Below are positions 1 through 8,063 of a stretch of 64,000 nt of DNA, in pieces. The translations under genes and the position numbers were made by a program. Location of the stretch: NCBI GenBank assembly GCA_964469555.1, contig CAYYAQ010000006.1, forward strand, positions 14,334-78,333, read 5' to 3'. The first letter of the stretch is position 1. Every line of letters starts with the position of its first letter. Under the pieces are notes generated by a model. The model did no database searches. It was not told where the DNA came from and was given only the letters and a program-made list of their open reading frames with translations. The DNA is from CAYYAQ01 sp964469555. GTDB taxonomy: Bacteria; Planctomycetota; UBA1135; UBA2386.

Positions 1-205
1 GTTCGTGGCTACCCGTGTTCTTGATGATGCCCCGCCAGGCGCCTTCCCCGAAGTGGATCGCGGTGTACTTCACGGTGAGCGCGCCCGAGTTCTTGAACTG
101 GATCGAACGGGTCACGGTCGGCGCGTCACGGTTGATGCTGCCCTTGACCTGGGCGACAACGGGCACGGCGAGGAGAACGAGGGTGAGGGGAATCGTCTTG
201 TACAT
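1..205 (-). CDS. DUF2911-like exported protein, N-terminal part (runs off the window)
   Basis: The reading frame starts at ATG 205 on the minus strand and is still open at base 1, giving 68 residues. It begins with a signal peptide (MYKTIPLTLVLLAVPVVAQ) and continues with an N-R-x-A-P-x-V-T beginning and a K-Y-T-A-I-H-F-G-E-G-A-W motif. That motif resembles the start of DUF2911-type proteins of planctomycetes, in which it is followed by small beta-rich modules. The protein is presumably exported to the periplasm and its function is unknown. The family call is from memory of motif similarity. The signal peptide and open frame are directly visible. Confidence 0.6.
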   Translation of the reverse strand, partial: MYKTIPLTLVLLAVPVVAQVKGSINRDAPTVTRSIQFKNSGALTVKYTAIHFGEGAWRGIIKNTGSHE

Positions 206-579
206 TGGGTTGTTGAGGTGTGGGGGATTTAGGGAGGGGCGGCAAGCCTACGGGCGGACGCGCCCGGCGGGCGAGGTGAATCGAGGTCTTTTCGGTCATC
301 CCAGGGGGATTCAAGGGAGGATTCGGGATGGCGAACGGCCGTGCGGAATCGAGCCCGGTGACCGAGGGAGTGAACGCGGTCGCTCCGACGGCCCGAATAC
401 CCCGCGATGGACCCGGACAACGAACCGCACCCGCGCTGCTTCTACCGGGACCGCTGCCCTCTCGCTAGCAGGGCGGCCGGGGAAACGTGTGAGCCAGGGC
501 TCGAGGATCCCTGCTCCAGTCCGCGGATGGGGTGTGGCATGATGCCCGCATCGACTCGCCCACCCATTCCCAGGAATCC
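206..579. other. intergenic region with one hairpin
   Basis: These 374 bases separate two diverging genes. Short ORFs here have no recognisable product. A stem-loop at 453-477 pairs GCTGCCCT with AGGGCGGC (8 pairs including one G-U) around a 9-base loop. No U-run follows it, so it is not a standard terminator. Promoters for both flanking genes should lie here, but I cannot assign -35/-10 boxes. Confidence 0.4.
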
Positions 580-1065
580 ATGAAACCGTTCCACCTAACA
601 ACTCTCGCTCTCTGTGGCAGCCTCTTCCTCTATGTCGCGTGCTCCAAAGCGGTGACCGACATGAAGCCAGACCCGGACGCGGCCATCGGCCCCGCGGACA
701 AGACCGGAGAGAAAGACCCAGTCGTCGACATAAACGCGGGCAAGAACGAAACCCCACCGAGCAAGGCGGCAGGTCAAGAGTCGGCGGACAAGCCGACCTG
801 GATCGTCTACACACTCCCCGATTGAATGCTGTGCAACAAGAACGTGGACATGGTCAATGTCCTCGCGAAGAACAACCCAGGCAAGTTCGAGGTCACCAAC
901 CGTCCGGCCAAGGATCACGCGGACGAGCTGAAGAAGCTCGGCATCGCGAGCCACAGCGTCGTCTGCATGCAGGGAGACAAGGTGCTCTGGCAACACGACA
1001 AGCACAAGATGTCCCAGGCGGAACTCACCGCCGGGTTGAAGACCGTACTCGCAGCGATCAAGTAG
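580..1065 (+). CDS. thioredoxin-like lipoprotein with in-frame UGA: candidate selenoprotein
   Basis: The ATG at 580 has an AGGA Shine-Dalgarno sequence 4-5 bases upstream. It opens a frame that reads through TGA at 823-825 and ends at TAG 1063-1065, giving 161 residues if UGA is decoded. Residues 1-21 are a lipoprotein signal ending in lipobox LYVAC (Cys21). A low-complexity linker rich in D, K, P and E follows to about residue 70. A thioredoxin-fold domain then starts with strand TWIVYTLPD. The UGA is residue 82 and Met-Leu-Cys85 follow, making a U-x-x-C redox motif exactly where thioredoxins carry C-x-x-C. The region after the stop is clearly the rest of the same fold: a helix, a second helix, then V-V-C-M-Q-G-D-K-V-L-W. 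A SECIS-like hairpin lies 26 bases after the UGA. The likely role is periplasmic, lipid-anchored thiol/disulfide or peroxide chemistry. Alternatives are a sequencing error (TGC to TGA) or a recent nonsense mutation. Confidence 0.72.
843..865 (+). promoter_or_regulatory. bacterial SECIS-like hairpin after in-frame UGA
   Basis: The stem GGACAU (846-851) pairs perfectly with AUGUCC (857-862) around the 5-base loop GGUCA (852-856). It is extended by C843-G865 and G844-C864 across a U845/U863 mismatch. The loop starts 26 bases after the UGA at 823-825, which is within the distance range known for bacterial SECIS elements. It carries GGUC, as does the SelB-binding apical loop of E. coli fdhF. The unpaired U below the apical stem is reminiscent of the bulged U in that element. 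The hairpin lies inside the coding sequence, as bacterial SECIS elements do. Binding by SelB is inference. Confidence 0.6.
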
Positions 1066-1077
1066 CGACGACCAGCG

Positions 1078-2343
1078 TCACCTCAAGCCAGCGCGCTCGG
1101 GCAGCAGACTCTTCAAGCACGCGTGCGCGCGTTTCGCCATCTCCCGGTGGAACTCGAGCATCGTGTCAGCGGTCGGCAGTTTGCTGCGCCAGGCCTTCAG
1201 ACGCTTCGCCGTCGCCGCGAAAATTTCGTCTTCCGCGGGATACGTGCGCTCCCAGATGCGCGGCAATCCCTTGGTCTTCAGGTAGCGAGCCGGCGATCGC
1301 TTCCTCTCGCTCTTGCGGACGAGGTAGCCGTCCGCGGTCAAGGCGATGGCCGCGTCACACAGCGGGCTGCGCTTTTTGCCGTCGAGTTCCGGGGCGACCA
1401 CGCCCGTGCGAACCCAGCAGGGCACCGCGACCGAAAAGAGCGGCTCGCCCAGGATCACCCAAAACGTCGTGAGCTCCGGATGCTCCGGCTTGCGCACTCC
1501 GTGGAAGACGACCGCGGAGCGAGTGCTCCCTCGCGCGATGCACTTGTTGTTGTCCAACATCCCCAAGGGAGCCTTGCCGATCTTCTGCTCGAGCGGGATC
1601 GCGTGGGGCTTGCCGTCTGGACCGGCCAGGTCGCGGCAGAACTGCCGCAGCAAGTACCGGGCGGTGAGGGTCTCCTTGGCTACCGCGGCGTCGCAGATCG
1701 AGTTGCCGCGTTCGTAGCGCTGGATGGATCTCGCGCGCGTCGCCTTGTCGTTCGCGGTCATCGCGAAGTTCGACCGCACGATGAATCCCTCCGGCGCGAC
1801 CTTCGGATCACTCGCGTCAAATCGCTTGTGCTTCAGGGAACTGGTCTCGAACACCGCCGCCGCGCCGCCCGCATCGATCACGCCAAAATTCGCCCGGGTG
1901 CGCCGCCCTGACTCTGCCGTGCGCACGAGCACCGCCTCGAAATCGGCGACGCTGCCACACTCTTGGAGCGCGAGCTTCATGAATCCGCCATTGCCCTTCC
2001 CAGCTGTCTTGGAACGCGGAAGGTCGGGGGAGACCGAGTTCATGATGCAAAAGCCCTTCTCGTTGACCCCAGCCCAGGCTGATCTGGTCTGGCCGGCGGT
2101 CACGAGAGCCAGGTATTTGTACTTCCCGTCCGTGAAGTACACGACCTCGTTATTCTTCGCGTTCGTGTCGCGGGTCTTCCACAAGAGCGGACGCCCGTCC
2201 GGGGTCGCCTTGCCGCACGCCACGCCGACCGTGCACTCCTCCGCGGAATCGAGGACTGCCGGCGCGAGCGACTGCGCCACCACTGGCCCAGTCAACACGG
2301 CCAGGAAGAGGGGGAAATACCAGCGACAGCTCTGGGTGCCCAT
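1078..2343 (-). CDS. C45-like N-terminal-nucleophile hydrolase, exported
   Basis: The protein has about 421 residues. I start it at ATG 2343 because this gives a clean signal peptide (residues 1 to about 23, ending VVAQ); an upstream ATG at 2382 would add 13 residues before it. The mature region soon reads D-S-A-E-E-C-T-V-G-V-A-C-G, followed by G-R-P-L-L-W-K-T-R-D. This is the pattern of Ntn hydrolases related to acyl-CoA:6-aminopenicillanic acid acyltransferase (peptidase family C45), where a Cys exposed by self-cleavage is the nucleophile and an Arg-Asp lies about 15-25 residues on. Downstream N-E-K-G-F-C-I-M-N-S also fits the family. The substrate is unknown; an amidase or acyltransferase role in the periplasm is inferred. 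The gene is convergent with the selenoprotein candidate, with 12 bases between them. Confidence 0.6.
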   Translation of the reverse strand: MGTQSCRWYFPLFLAVLTGPVVAQSLAPAVLDSAEECTVGVACGKATPDGRPLLWKTRDTNAKNNEVVYFTDGKYKYLALVTAGQTRSAWAGVNEKGFCIMNSVSPDLPRSKTAGKGNGGFMKLALQECGSVADFEAVLVRTAESGRRTRANFGVIDAGGAAAVFETSSLKHKRFDASDPKVAPEGFIVRSNFAMTANDKATRARSIQRYERGNSICDAAVAKETLTARYLLRQFCRDLAGPDGKPHAIPLEQKIGKAPLGMLDNNKCIARGSTRSAVVFHGVRKPEHPELTTFWVILGEPLFSVAVPCWVRTGVVAPELDGKKRSPLCDAAIALTADGYLVRKSERKRSPARYLKTKGLPRIWERTYPAEDEIFAATAKRLKAWRSKLPTADTMLEFHREMAKRAHACLKSLLPERAGLR

Positions 2344-2537
2344 GGCATCCACCTTAGCACACAATCCTGATGCAACTTGCAACGACGACGTGCTTGCGGG
2401 ACGACACGCGCCGCATGCCCCAGCTTCTCGAATTCACGGGGGAACCGATCGCGCTGTGGTCGGGAGCGGCGACGATGGTGGTCATGAGGCTCCTCGCGCT
2501 GCGGCTGAACCTGAATCTGCCGGCGACCGACGGGTGA

Positions 2538-4187
2538 TCACTTCTTCGGTTTGAAGAACGGGAAGACCTTCACTCGCTTCGCCCACGCCTCCCACTGAGC
2601 GGCCATCGCCGCGGTCCGCTGCGGATGTTCCGCCGCGAGATTCTGCGTCTCGCAGCGGTCCGCGTCCAGATCGTAGAGCTCCCACTCGATTTTGTTCGGC
2701 ATGCGCTTCGACCAGACTGCCTTGAAGCGACCCTGGCGCAGCGCGCGGGCACCCTGGTGTTCGAAGGCGAGGGACCGCGTCGGCAACGATCGACCGGCGA
2801 AGGCTGGCTGCATGTCGATCCCTTCCATCGGCTGGACGTCGTGTTCGCCGCGCTTCGTCGGATAGGCCGCGCCCGTCGCGCCGCACACCGTGGGCATGAG
2901 GTCCATAATGTGAATTGGATCGCGAACCCAGCGATCGGGCTTGGCGATGCCCTTGGACCAGTGGGCGATCATCGGCGTGCAGATTCCACCCTCGTGGGTG
3001 AAGTGCTTGTACATCCGCAGCGGCGTGTTGCCGAGGTTGGACCACGCACTGCCGTAGGAGTGATAGCTGCCCGGACCTCCCATCGACTTCAGGTCGTCGC
3101 CCCCGTGCAGCTTCGTCTTGCCGCGACGTGACGGCCCATCGAATCCGAACGGACCCCATTCGTAGCACGCACCGTTATCGCTCAGGAACAGGATCAGCGT
3201 GTTGTCGAGATCGCCGTGCTTCTCGAGGTCATCGAGAATCCGTCCGATCCCCGCGTCGACGTGGTTGACCATCGCCGCGAACACGGCCATGCGCCGCGCG
3301 AGATCCTCCCGACGATCCTCAGGGAGTGAGTTCCAGGCGGGATTCTCGCGACCGGGAAATCCGTTCGCAATGTCATCGCGATCCACGGGCACGATCTCAC
3401 GACCGGAGAGCTTCCAACTGTCGGTCGCGAGTCCGCTCTTCGTCATCCGATCGAAGCGCGCCGCGCGCAACACGTCCCAGCCCTTCCGGTAGGTCTCGAC
3501 GAATCGATCCACCGATTTCGCCGGCGCCTGCACCGGAAAGTGCGGCGCGGACTCCGCCACGTAGAGGAACCAAGGAACAGGCTTCGCAGCGTCCTTGTTC
3601 TTCGTGCGGGCCAGGGCGAGGAAATCCAGCGCGTAGTCGTGGAAAACGTCCGTCGCGTAGAAGGCACCCTTGGGATAATCGCGCGTCGGCCGCCCCTTCG
3701 GCAGCCGCTGGTACCGCTTCGGTTGCCACTGGTCCTGCTCGTAGCCCCGCACGAACCCGTAGAACTCATCGAACCCCCGGGCGATCGGTCCGGGCAACTC
3801 CATGTGCCACTTGCCGACCATGTAGGTCTGGTATCCAGCGGCCTTCACGACCTCAGCGAGCGTCACGCAGCTTTCGTTCAAGCGACCGAGGTAGGCGGGG
3901 CCCCGCTTCTTGTTCGGGCGACGCGTCGCGAAGGATCCGATACCGGTCTGATGCGGATAGAGCCCGGTCATCAGCGAGGCGCGGCTCGGACAACAACGCG
4001 CCGAGTTGTAGCACTGGGTGAAACGCAGACCGCCCTTCGCGAGGCGGTCGAGATTCGGCGTCGGAATCTCACCGCCGAAGCTCCCGATGTCCGAGTAGCC
4101 GAGGTCGTCGGCCAGGATGAGGAGAACGTTCGGTCGCTGCGCGGGCACGCCCGCGGCGACCGCCGCGATCAGGAGGAGACGAAGCAT
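2538..4187 (-). CDS. secreted sulfatase (S1 family)
   Basis: This 549-residue type I sulfatase has a signal peptide (residues 1-16, ending VPAQ). It then has R-P-N-V-L-L-I-L-A-D-D-L-G-Y, which carries the calcium-binding Asp pair. The formylglycine motif is C65-C-P-S-R-A-S-L-M-T-G, so Cys65 would be oxidised to formylglycine by a sulfatase-modifying enzyme encoded elsewhere. G-K-W-H-M (about residue 125) and the later F-L-S-D-N-G-A are further active-site blocks. The length is normal. The product should hydrolyse sulfate esters of polysaccharides or glycoconjugates in the periplasm or outside the cell; which sulfated substrate cannot be read from the sequence. The C-terminal ELYDLDADRCETQNLA block is typical of the family. 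Confidence 0.9.
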   Translation of the reverse strand: MLRLLLIAAVAAGVPAQRPNVLLILADDLGYSDIGSFGGEIPTPNLDRLAKGGLRFTQCYNSARCCPSRASLMTGLYPHQTGIGSFATRRPNKKRGPAYLGRLNESCVTLAEVVKAAGYQTYMVGKWHMELPGPIARGFDEFYGFVRGYEQDQWQPKRYQRLPKGRPTRDYPKGAFYATDVFHDYALDFLALARTKNKDAAKPVPWFLYVAESAPHFPVQAPAKSVDRFVETYRKGWDVLRAARFDRMTKSGLATDSWKLSGREIVPVDRDDIANGFPGRENPAWNSLPEDRREDLARRMAVFAAMVNHVDAGIGRILDDLEKHGDLDNTLILFLSDNGACYEWGPFGFDGPSRRGKTKLHGGDDLKSMGGPGSYHSYGSAWSNLGNTPLRMYKHFTHEGGICTPMIAHWSKGIAKPDRWVRDPIHIMDLMPTVCGATGAAYPTKRGEHDVQPMEGIDMQPAFAGRSLPTRSLAFEHQGARALRQGRFKAVWSKRMPNKIEWELYDLDADRCETQNLAAEHPQRTAAMAAQWEAWAKRVKVFPFFKPKK

Positions 4188-4259
4188 CCGCGTATTAGAG
4201 CGGTCGAGCCGCGTCTACGCGATGAGCTCCGGGCGCAGTAGCGGCAACTTGCGACGGAG

Positions 4260-5078
4260 TCAGCTCGTTGTGTTACTCCGCCCAGCGGGGCCTGTCTCGC
4301 TGGTCGAAGGAGCATCTGGGGTGGCGCGGGCGCTGTCACCAGGCGCCGTCTTGGCCTTTGCAACGAAGACTTGAGATGGCCCGATGAGCAAGCTCTCGAA
4401 CTTCGACGACCGTCCGGGTTCGTTCCTCAACGACTTGCGCGTTACGTCAGCGGCCGCCTGCTCGTCGACCAGCTGCTTGACGAAGCCCACCATCCCGTGG
4501 CTGTGGCACGCCAGCGGACGCTTGCGACGAAGTCTCTTCATGAACCGCGTCCAGAGTCCGTCGCCCGCACTCCGCAACTGAACCGGTGGTCCCTGCGCCA
4601 GGTGCTTGTCCAGGTCGAGCTCCTTGCCGTCGGGCCAGTCACTCCAGTAGCCGGCAGGCCAATCTTCGATGACGTACACCCCCCCCGGCTTCAAGTGGTT
4701 GTCGAACAGGTGCCAGAACGCAGTCTTCGTCCACTCCCCGATGTGCGAAGCATCGTCGATGATGATGTCGAATCCCTGCGGAGCCCCGGCGTTTGCGACC
4801 TGCGAGAGGAATGCGCGGTCCGTCTGGCTGCCCTCGAAAGTGAGAACCCGATCTGCGGGCGTGTGGCTCTCGGGGATCTTGATGTCGACACCGACGATCG
4901 TCCCCCGCCGAAAGTAGTCGCGCCACAGCTTCAGCGATCCGCCGCGATGGATGCCGAGCTCGAGCAGCGTCATCTCCTCGTCGACCCACGGCTCGAACAT
5001 GACGTCGTACCGCGACATGAGCCCGTTGGGGATCTTGTCCGTGTCGTACTGGTCGAGATTCAGTTGCTGACTTCGCAT
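4260..5078 (-). CDS. class I SAM-dependent methyltransferase
   Basis: The product has 272 residues and no signal peptide. Residues about 36-47 read M-T-L-L-E-L-G-I-H-R-G-G-S-L, a SAM-binding motif I, followed by I-V-G-V-D-I-K (motif II acidic residue). F-D-I-I-I-D-D-A-S-H and L-K-P-G-G-V-Y-V-I-E-D-W then correspond to motifs IV and VI. This combination, especially the D-D-A-S-H and E-D block, is usual in Methyltransf_24-like enzymes found with glycan or natural-product genes. The C-terminal 60 residues are basic and then low-complexity. The substrate is unknown. It follows, on the same strand, the remnant region at 5.3 kb and precedes the sulfatase. Confidence 0.75.
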   Translation of the reverse strand: MRSQQLNLDQYDTDKIPNGLMSRYDVMFEPWVDEEMTLLELGIHRGGSLKLWRDYFRRGTIVGVDIKIPESHTPADRVLTFEGSQTDRAFLSQVANAGAPQGFDIIIDDASHIGEWTKTAFWHLFDNHLKPGGVYVIEDWPAGYWSDWPDGKELDLDKHLAQGPPVQLRSAGDGLWTRFMKRLRRKRPLACHSHGMVGFVKQLVDEQAAADVTRKSLRNEPGRSSKFESLLIGPSQVFVAKAKTAPGDSARATPDAPSTSETGPAGRSNTTS

Positions 5079-5330
5079 TCCATTGGCGAAACCGTGCTAA
5101 CGCACGCAGCATACGCCATCGTCATCAGGTTAATCCCTTCCGCCAAATTTGTCCACGAGATGTTTGGCGGCAAGGCCGATCGTCCCACGGCAACCGACCA
5201 TGCGGACATCGATGCGATTGTCCGGACGCCGTGAGGTGAATCGTCCAGCGCTTGTGGTTTGGCGGCGTGTCGGTGTTGTTGCTCGCGCGCGAGATGCGTC
5301 AGCCCGCGCTCGTCATGCTCGGGCTCCAAC

Positions 5331-5546
5331 TCACTTCCGTGAAGCAAGACCTCTCGTGAACTTGATCCGACCCTGTACCCAGGCCGCGATTCGCTGGCGA
5401 GCGGCTTCCTCTTCTTCCGGGCACTGGCCGACGACACTTGTCTCTTCACGAGGGTCTTTGACGACGTCGTAGACTTCCATCGTCTTGCGGATCGCGAGGC
5501 CGGCCGAGGCTGTGAGGAGGAACGGCGCGGCGATGTTCAGCCGGTT
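5331..5546 (-). pseudogene. C-terminal remnant of a sulfatase-like gene
   Basis: About 71 residues ending at the stop 5331-5333 read like the tail of a sulfatase: a block T-M-E-V-Y-D-V-V-K-D-P-R-E-E-T-S-V-V-G-Q followed by an amphipathic E/A/R-rich helix. Compare ELYDLDADRCETQNLA in the intact sulfatase at 2.5-4.2 kb. The frame continues upstream, but that sequence has no sulfatase character and no catalytic core. I take this as what is left of a deleted or rearranged gene rather than an expressed short protein. Confidence 0.5.
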
Positions 5547-5699
5547 TTTGGTTTGCGCCCTTGGTTCGGGGTCACCCCACACCGGCACGCGGGTTTCTCG
5601 AGAACCCCTGCCCAGCCCGGGACGGCGGCGTAGCGGCAAGCGGGGCTGTAGCAACCTCCCATGGCCGGTGCGCGCGGAGGACTCTGAGACCGCCTGTAA

Positions 5700-6053
5700 A
5701 GCGTTCCCCCACGCGCAACTGTTCGCCATCGTGTCCGTCTGCGTAATCCTCACCGCCTCGGCGACCGCACCATGACTCTCACAAAGGCGGAGCCCGCGAC
5801 GCGGATCTTGATCCTCGTCGGCGCAGCCAGGTTGGATATCGACCTGCGTCCGATTTTTGGTGGGACTCTGAACTGCCGTCTGCTCGTGCGCCCGGACCTC
5901 ATCCAGCCACACGTGACTGACGCGACCGGCTCGTACGTCTGGGGTCACGCGTTGCCTGCGCCCCACATCGGGATCGCCTGGGCGCAGGTCGCGGAATTGC
6001 ATGCCAACGGGACCGTGCTCACCTCAAACGGGCTCGAACTCGTCTGCAAGTAG
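5700..6053 (+). pseudogene. C-terminal domain remnant of a planctomycete exported protein
   Basis: The frame is open from the stop at 5697-5699 to the TAG at 6051-6053. The part from about 5745 reads like the terminal beta domain found at the end of many large exported proteins in this lineage: L-G-D-R-T-M-T-L-T-K-A, then I-L-I-L-V-G-A-A-R-L-D-I-D-L, a Cys-containing block C-R-L-L-V-R-P-D, V-T-D-A-T-G-S-Y-V-W, and the ending L-T-S-N-G-L-E-L. The complete version of such a tail is seen at the end of the endonuclease at 8.5 kb. No N-terminal part or signal peptide precedes it, so the gene appears truncated. An ATG at 5772 could start a 93-residue product, but expression seems unlikely. Confidence 0.5.
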
Positions 6054-6131
6054 AGTTCCCGCGCGTTCCTTTCGATGACTTGCGAGATTTGCGCAAGGGA
6101 CGCCGGGACTACTGCCCGGTGCCCCCCCCTG

Positions 6132-7739
6132 CTACTTCTTCCGCCGGCGGGCGCGGATGTAGTCCTCAGGCCGGAATCGCTTGGCCCCTCGCGTTTTCCA
6201 CACGGTCTCGTCGGTGTCGTCGTAGAACTTGCGCGTCTTCCAGAACCGCGCCTTCATCTCCTCGAGCTGCACCTGGTGCGTTTTGCTGTCGGCGAGGTTG
6301 TTCATCTCCTTCGGGTCCTTCTGAAGGTCGAAGAGCTCCCAGCGACTGGCTTCCTCCGCCTCGTTCCTCGGGCGGTCGAAGTAGAGCAGCTTGAGTTCGT
6401 TCGTCCGGATCGCGCTGTGCTTCGCGACGCCGTGCCCGCCGTCGATATAGCGGTAGTAGATCGTGTCTCGCCAGTTCTTCGGCGTGACGCCACCTCCAGT
6501 CAAGAGCGGCATCAGGCTGATCCCGTGAACCTTCCAGTTCGTCTTCATTCCCGCTGCTGCGAGAATCGTCGGTGCGTAGTCGATGTTCTGCACCATAGCC
6601 GCACAACGCGACCCGGCCTCGACCTTGCCCGGCCAACGGATGATCAGCGGCATGCGCATCGACTCCTCGTAGGCCCAGCGCTTGTCGAACCAACCGTGCT
6701 CGCCGAGATAGAAACCCTGATCCGCGCAGTAGACCACGATCGTGTTCTTCGCCAACCCCGTCTTTTCAAGGTGATCGAGCACGCGACCGACGCTTCGATC
6801 GACTCCTGCGACGCAACGGAGATAGTTCTTCATGTAGCGCTGGTACTTCCAGCGCACGAGCGCCTTGCCCTTCGGAGGGTTCTCGATGAACTCGGAGTTC
6901 TCCGCGGCGAACGCCGCCAGGTATTCGGTGCGCTGCTCGGACGTCAAGCGCCTGAGAACCCTGGTGTCGCTGCCCGTGGGGAACATCATCAAGTCGGACG
7001 CCATGCGCATGTGACCGTCGATGCCCATCTTGTGGTTCGACGCGGCGACGCGGGAAGAATAGTCGTCGAACAGCGACGCCGGCTCCGGAAGCTTCGTGTC
7101 ACGGTAGAGCTTGAGGTCACGCAAACTCGGCTTCCAGTTGCGGTGCGGAGCCTTGTGCTGCAGCATCAGCATGAACGGCTTCGACTTGTCGCGACGCTTC
7201 AGCCAGTCGAGCGCCAGATCCGTGACGACCTCGGTCGAGTGTCCTTGGATCCGCCGCTGGCCCTTCGCCGTGAACAGATCGGGGTTGTAGTAGCTGCCCT
7301 GACCACTGAACACCGCCCACTCGTCGAAGCCCGACGGTTTGGTCTTCATGTGCCACTTGCCGAACACTGCTGTCGTGTATCCGTTCTCGTGGAGCGCCTT
7401 CGGCCAGGTCGGGCGGCGCGGGTCGAGCGCGCCGCCGAGGTGGACGATGCCGTTCTTGTGACTGTGCAGACCGGTCATGACCGTGCCGCGTGACGGCGTG
7501 CAGATGCTGTTTCCACAAAAGCTGTTCTCGAACAACATCCCTTGCTTCGCCAGACGATCCAGGCTGGGGGTCGGCGGCAAATCGAGTCCGTAGCGATACG
7601 CGGAGATCGCCTGGGTGGTCAGATCGTCACTGAACATGAACACGATGTTCGGACGATCCTGCGCCGCGATCGCCCTGGGAACGAGAGAGGCGGCGACGCA
7701 GAGTAGTGAGCCGAGAGAATGAGTTCGCGGGATTCGCAT
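6132..7739 (-). CDS. secreted sulfatase (S1 family)
   Basis: This is a second, only distantly similar sulfatase of 535 residues. A signal peptide (residues 1 to about 26, ending AIAAQ) is followed by D-R-P-N-I-V-F-M-F-S-D-D-L. The formylglycine motif is S-I-C80-T-P-S-R-G-T-V-M-T-G. G-K-W-H-M (about residue 132), L-Q-H-K-A-P-H and Y-C-A-D-Q-G-F-Y-L-G-E-H-G-W complete the expected active-site set. The Y-L-G-E-H-G-W block is characteristic of sulfatases related to iduronate/choline-type enzymes. It should act on sulfated carbohydrate outside the cytoplasm. Two different sulfatases and a remnant of a third within 8 kb suggest a polysaccharide-utilisation neighbourhood, although no glycoside hydrolase is present. 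Confidence 0.9.
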   Translation of the reverse strand: MRIPRTHSLGSLLCVAASLVPRAIAAQDRPNIVFMFSDDLTTQAISAYRYGLDLPPTPSLDRLAKQGMLFENSFCGNSICTPSRGTVMTGLHSHKNGIVHLGGALDPRRPTWPKALHENGYTTAVFGKWHMKTKPSGFDEWAVFSGQGSYYNPDLFTAKGQRRIQGHSTEVVTDLALDWLKRRDKSKPFMLMLQHKAPHRNWKPSLRDLKLYRDTKLPEPASLFDDYSSRVAASNHKMGIDGHMRMASDLMMFPTGSDTRVLRRLTSEQRTEYLAAFAAENSEFIENPPKGKALVRWKYQRYMKNYLRCVAGVDRSVGRVLDHLEKTGLAKNTIVVYCADQGFYLGEHGWFDKRWAYEESMRMPLIIRWPGKVEAGSRCAAMVQNIDYAPTILAAAGMKTNWKVHGISLMPLLTGGGVTPKNWRDTIYYRYIDGGHGVAKHSAIRTNELKLLYFDRPRNEAEEASRWELFDLQKDPKEMNNLADSKTHQVQLEEMKARFWKTRKFYDDTDETVWKTRGAKRFRPEDYIRARRRKK

Positions 7740-8063
7740 GGCAGTCTTTGTCCTGGAGGGGCTGTCGGCCCAGTGTCCACCGTGGACAAGAGCGAATCAA
7801 TACAGGCTGGACCCTACTTCTTGATCCTCAGGCGCACGGCGTTGCTCGCCATGTGGATAGAAACACGAGCGAGACCGGGAGGAACGCTGCAAGGTTCGTG
7901 GTGGGCGCGCCGCATTGTGCCAACAAAGCCCCGCGCCTGCGTCGCCAACTCTACACGCCGGCTTTCGCCACCGATTCTCGTATCTTCCGCAGGCCAGTCC
8001 TTGCCACTCCGAGAACCTGCGACAGTCAGGTAAGCACACGGACCACCACAGCTTCACCTCGCG
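7740..8063. other. intergenic region with a possible domain remnant
   Basis: No convincing intact gene lies in these 324 bases between the divergent sulfatase and DUF2459-type genes. On the minus strand a frame ending at the stop 7814-7816 finishes in M-A-S-N-A-V-R-L-R-I-K-K. This resembles the last residues of the C-terminal beta domain seen at 5.7-6.05 kb and 8.5 kb, so it may be another leftover of an exported protein gene. The evidence is short and weak. Confidence 0.3.

Noticed and set aside
400..490. A minus-strand segment resembling part of a tRNA-Ser (CTGCTAG loop-like, GGTTCG-like block)
   Set aside because: The stem next to the presumed anticodon loop, the T stem and the D arm do not pair, and no acceptor stem is found. 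Likely chance or a very decayed remnant.
6075..7493. 472-residue open frame on the plus strand opposite the second sulfatase
   Set aside because: The minus-strand sulfatase is unmistakable; the plus frame is Arg/Val-rich shadow.
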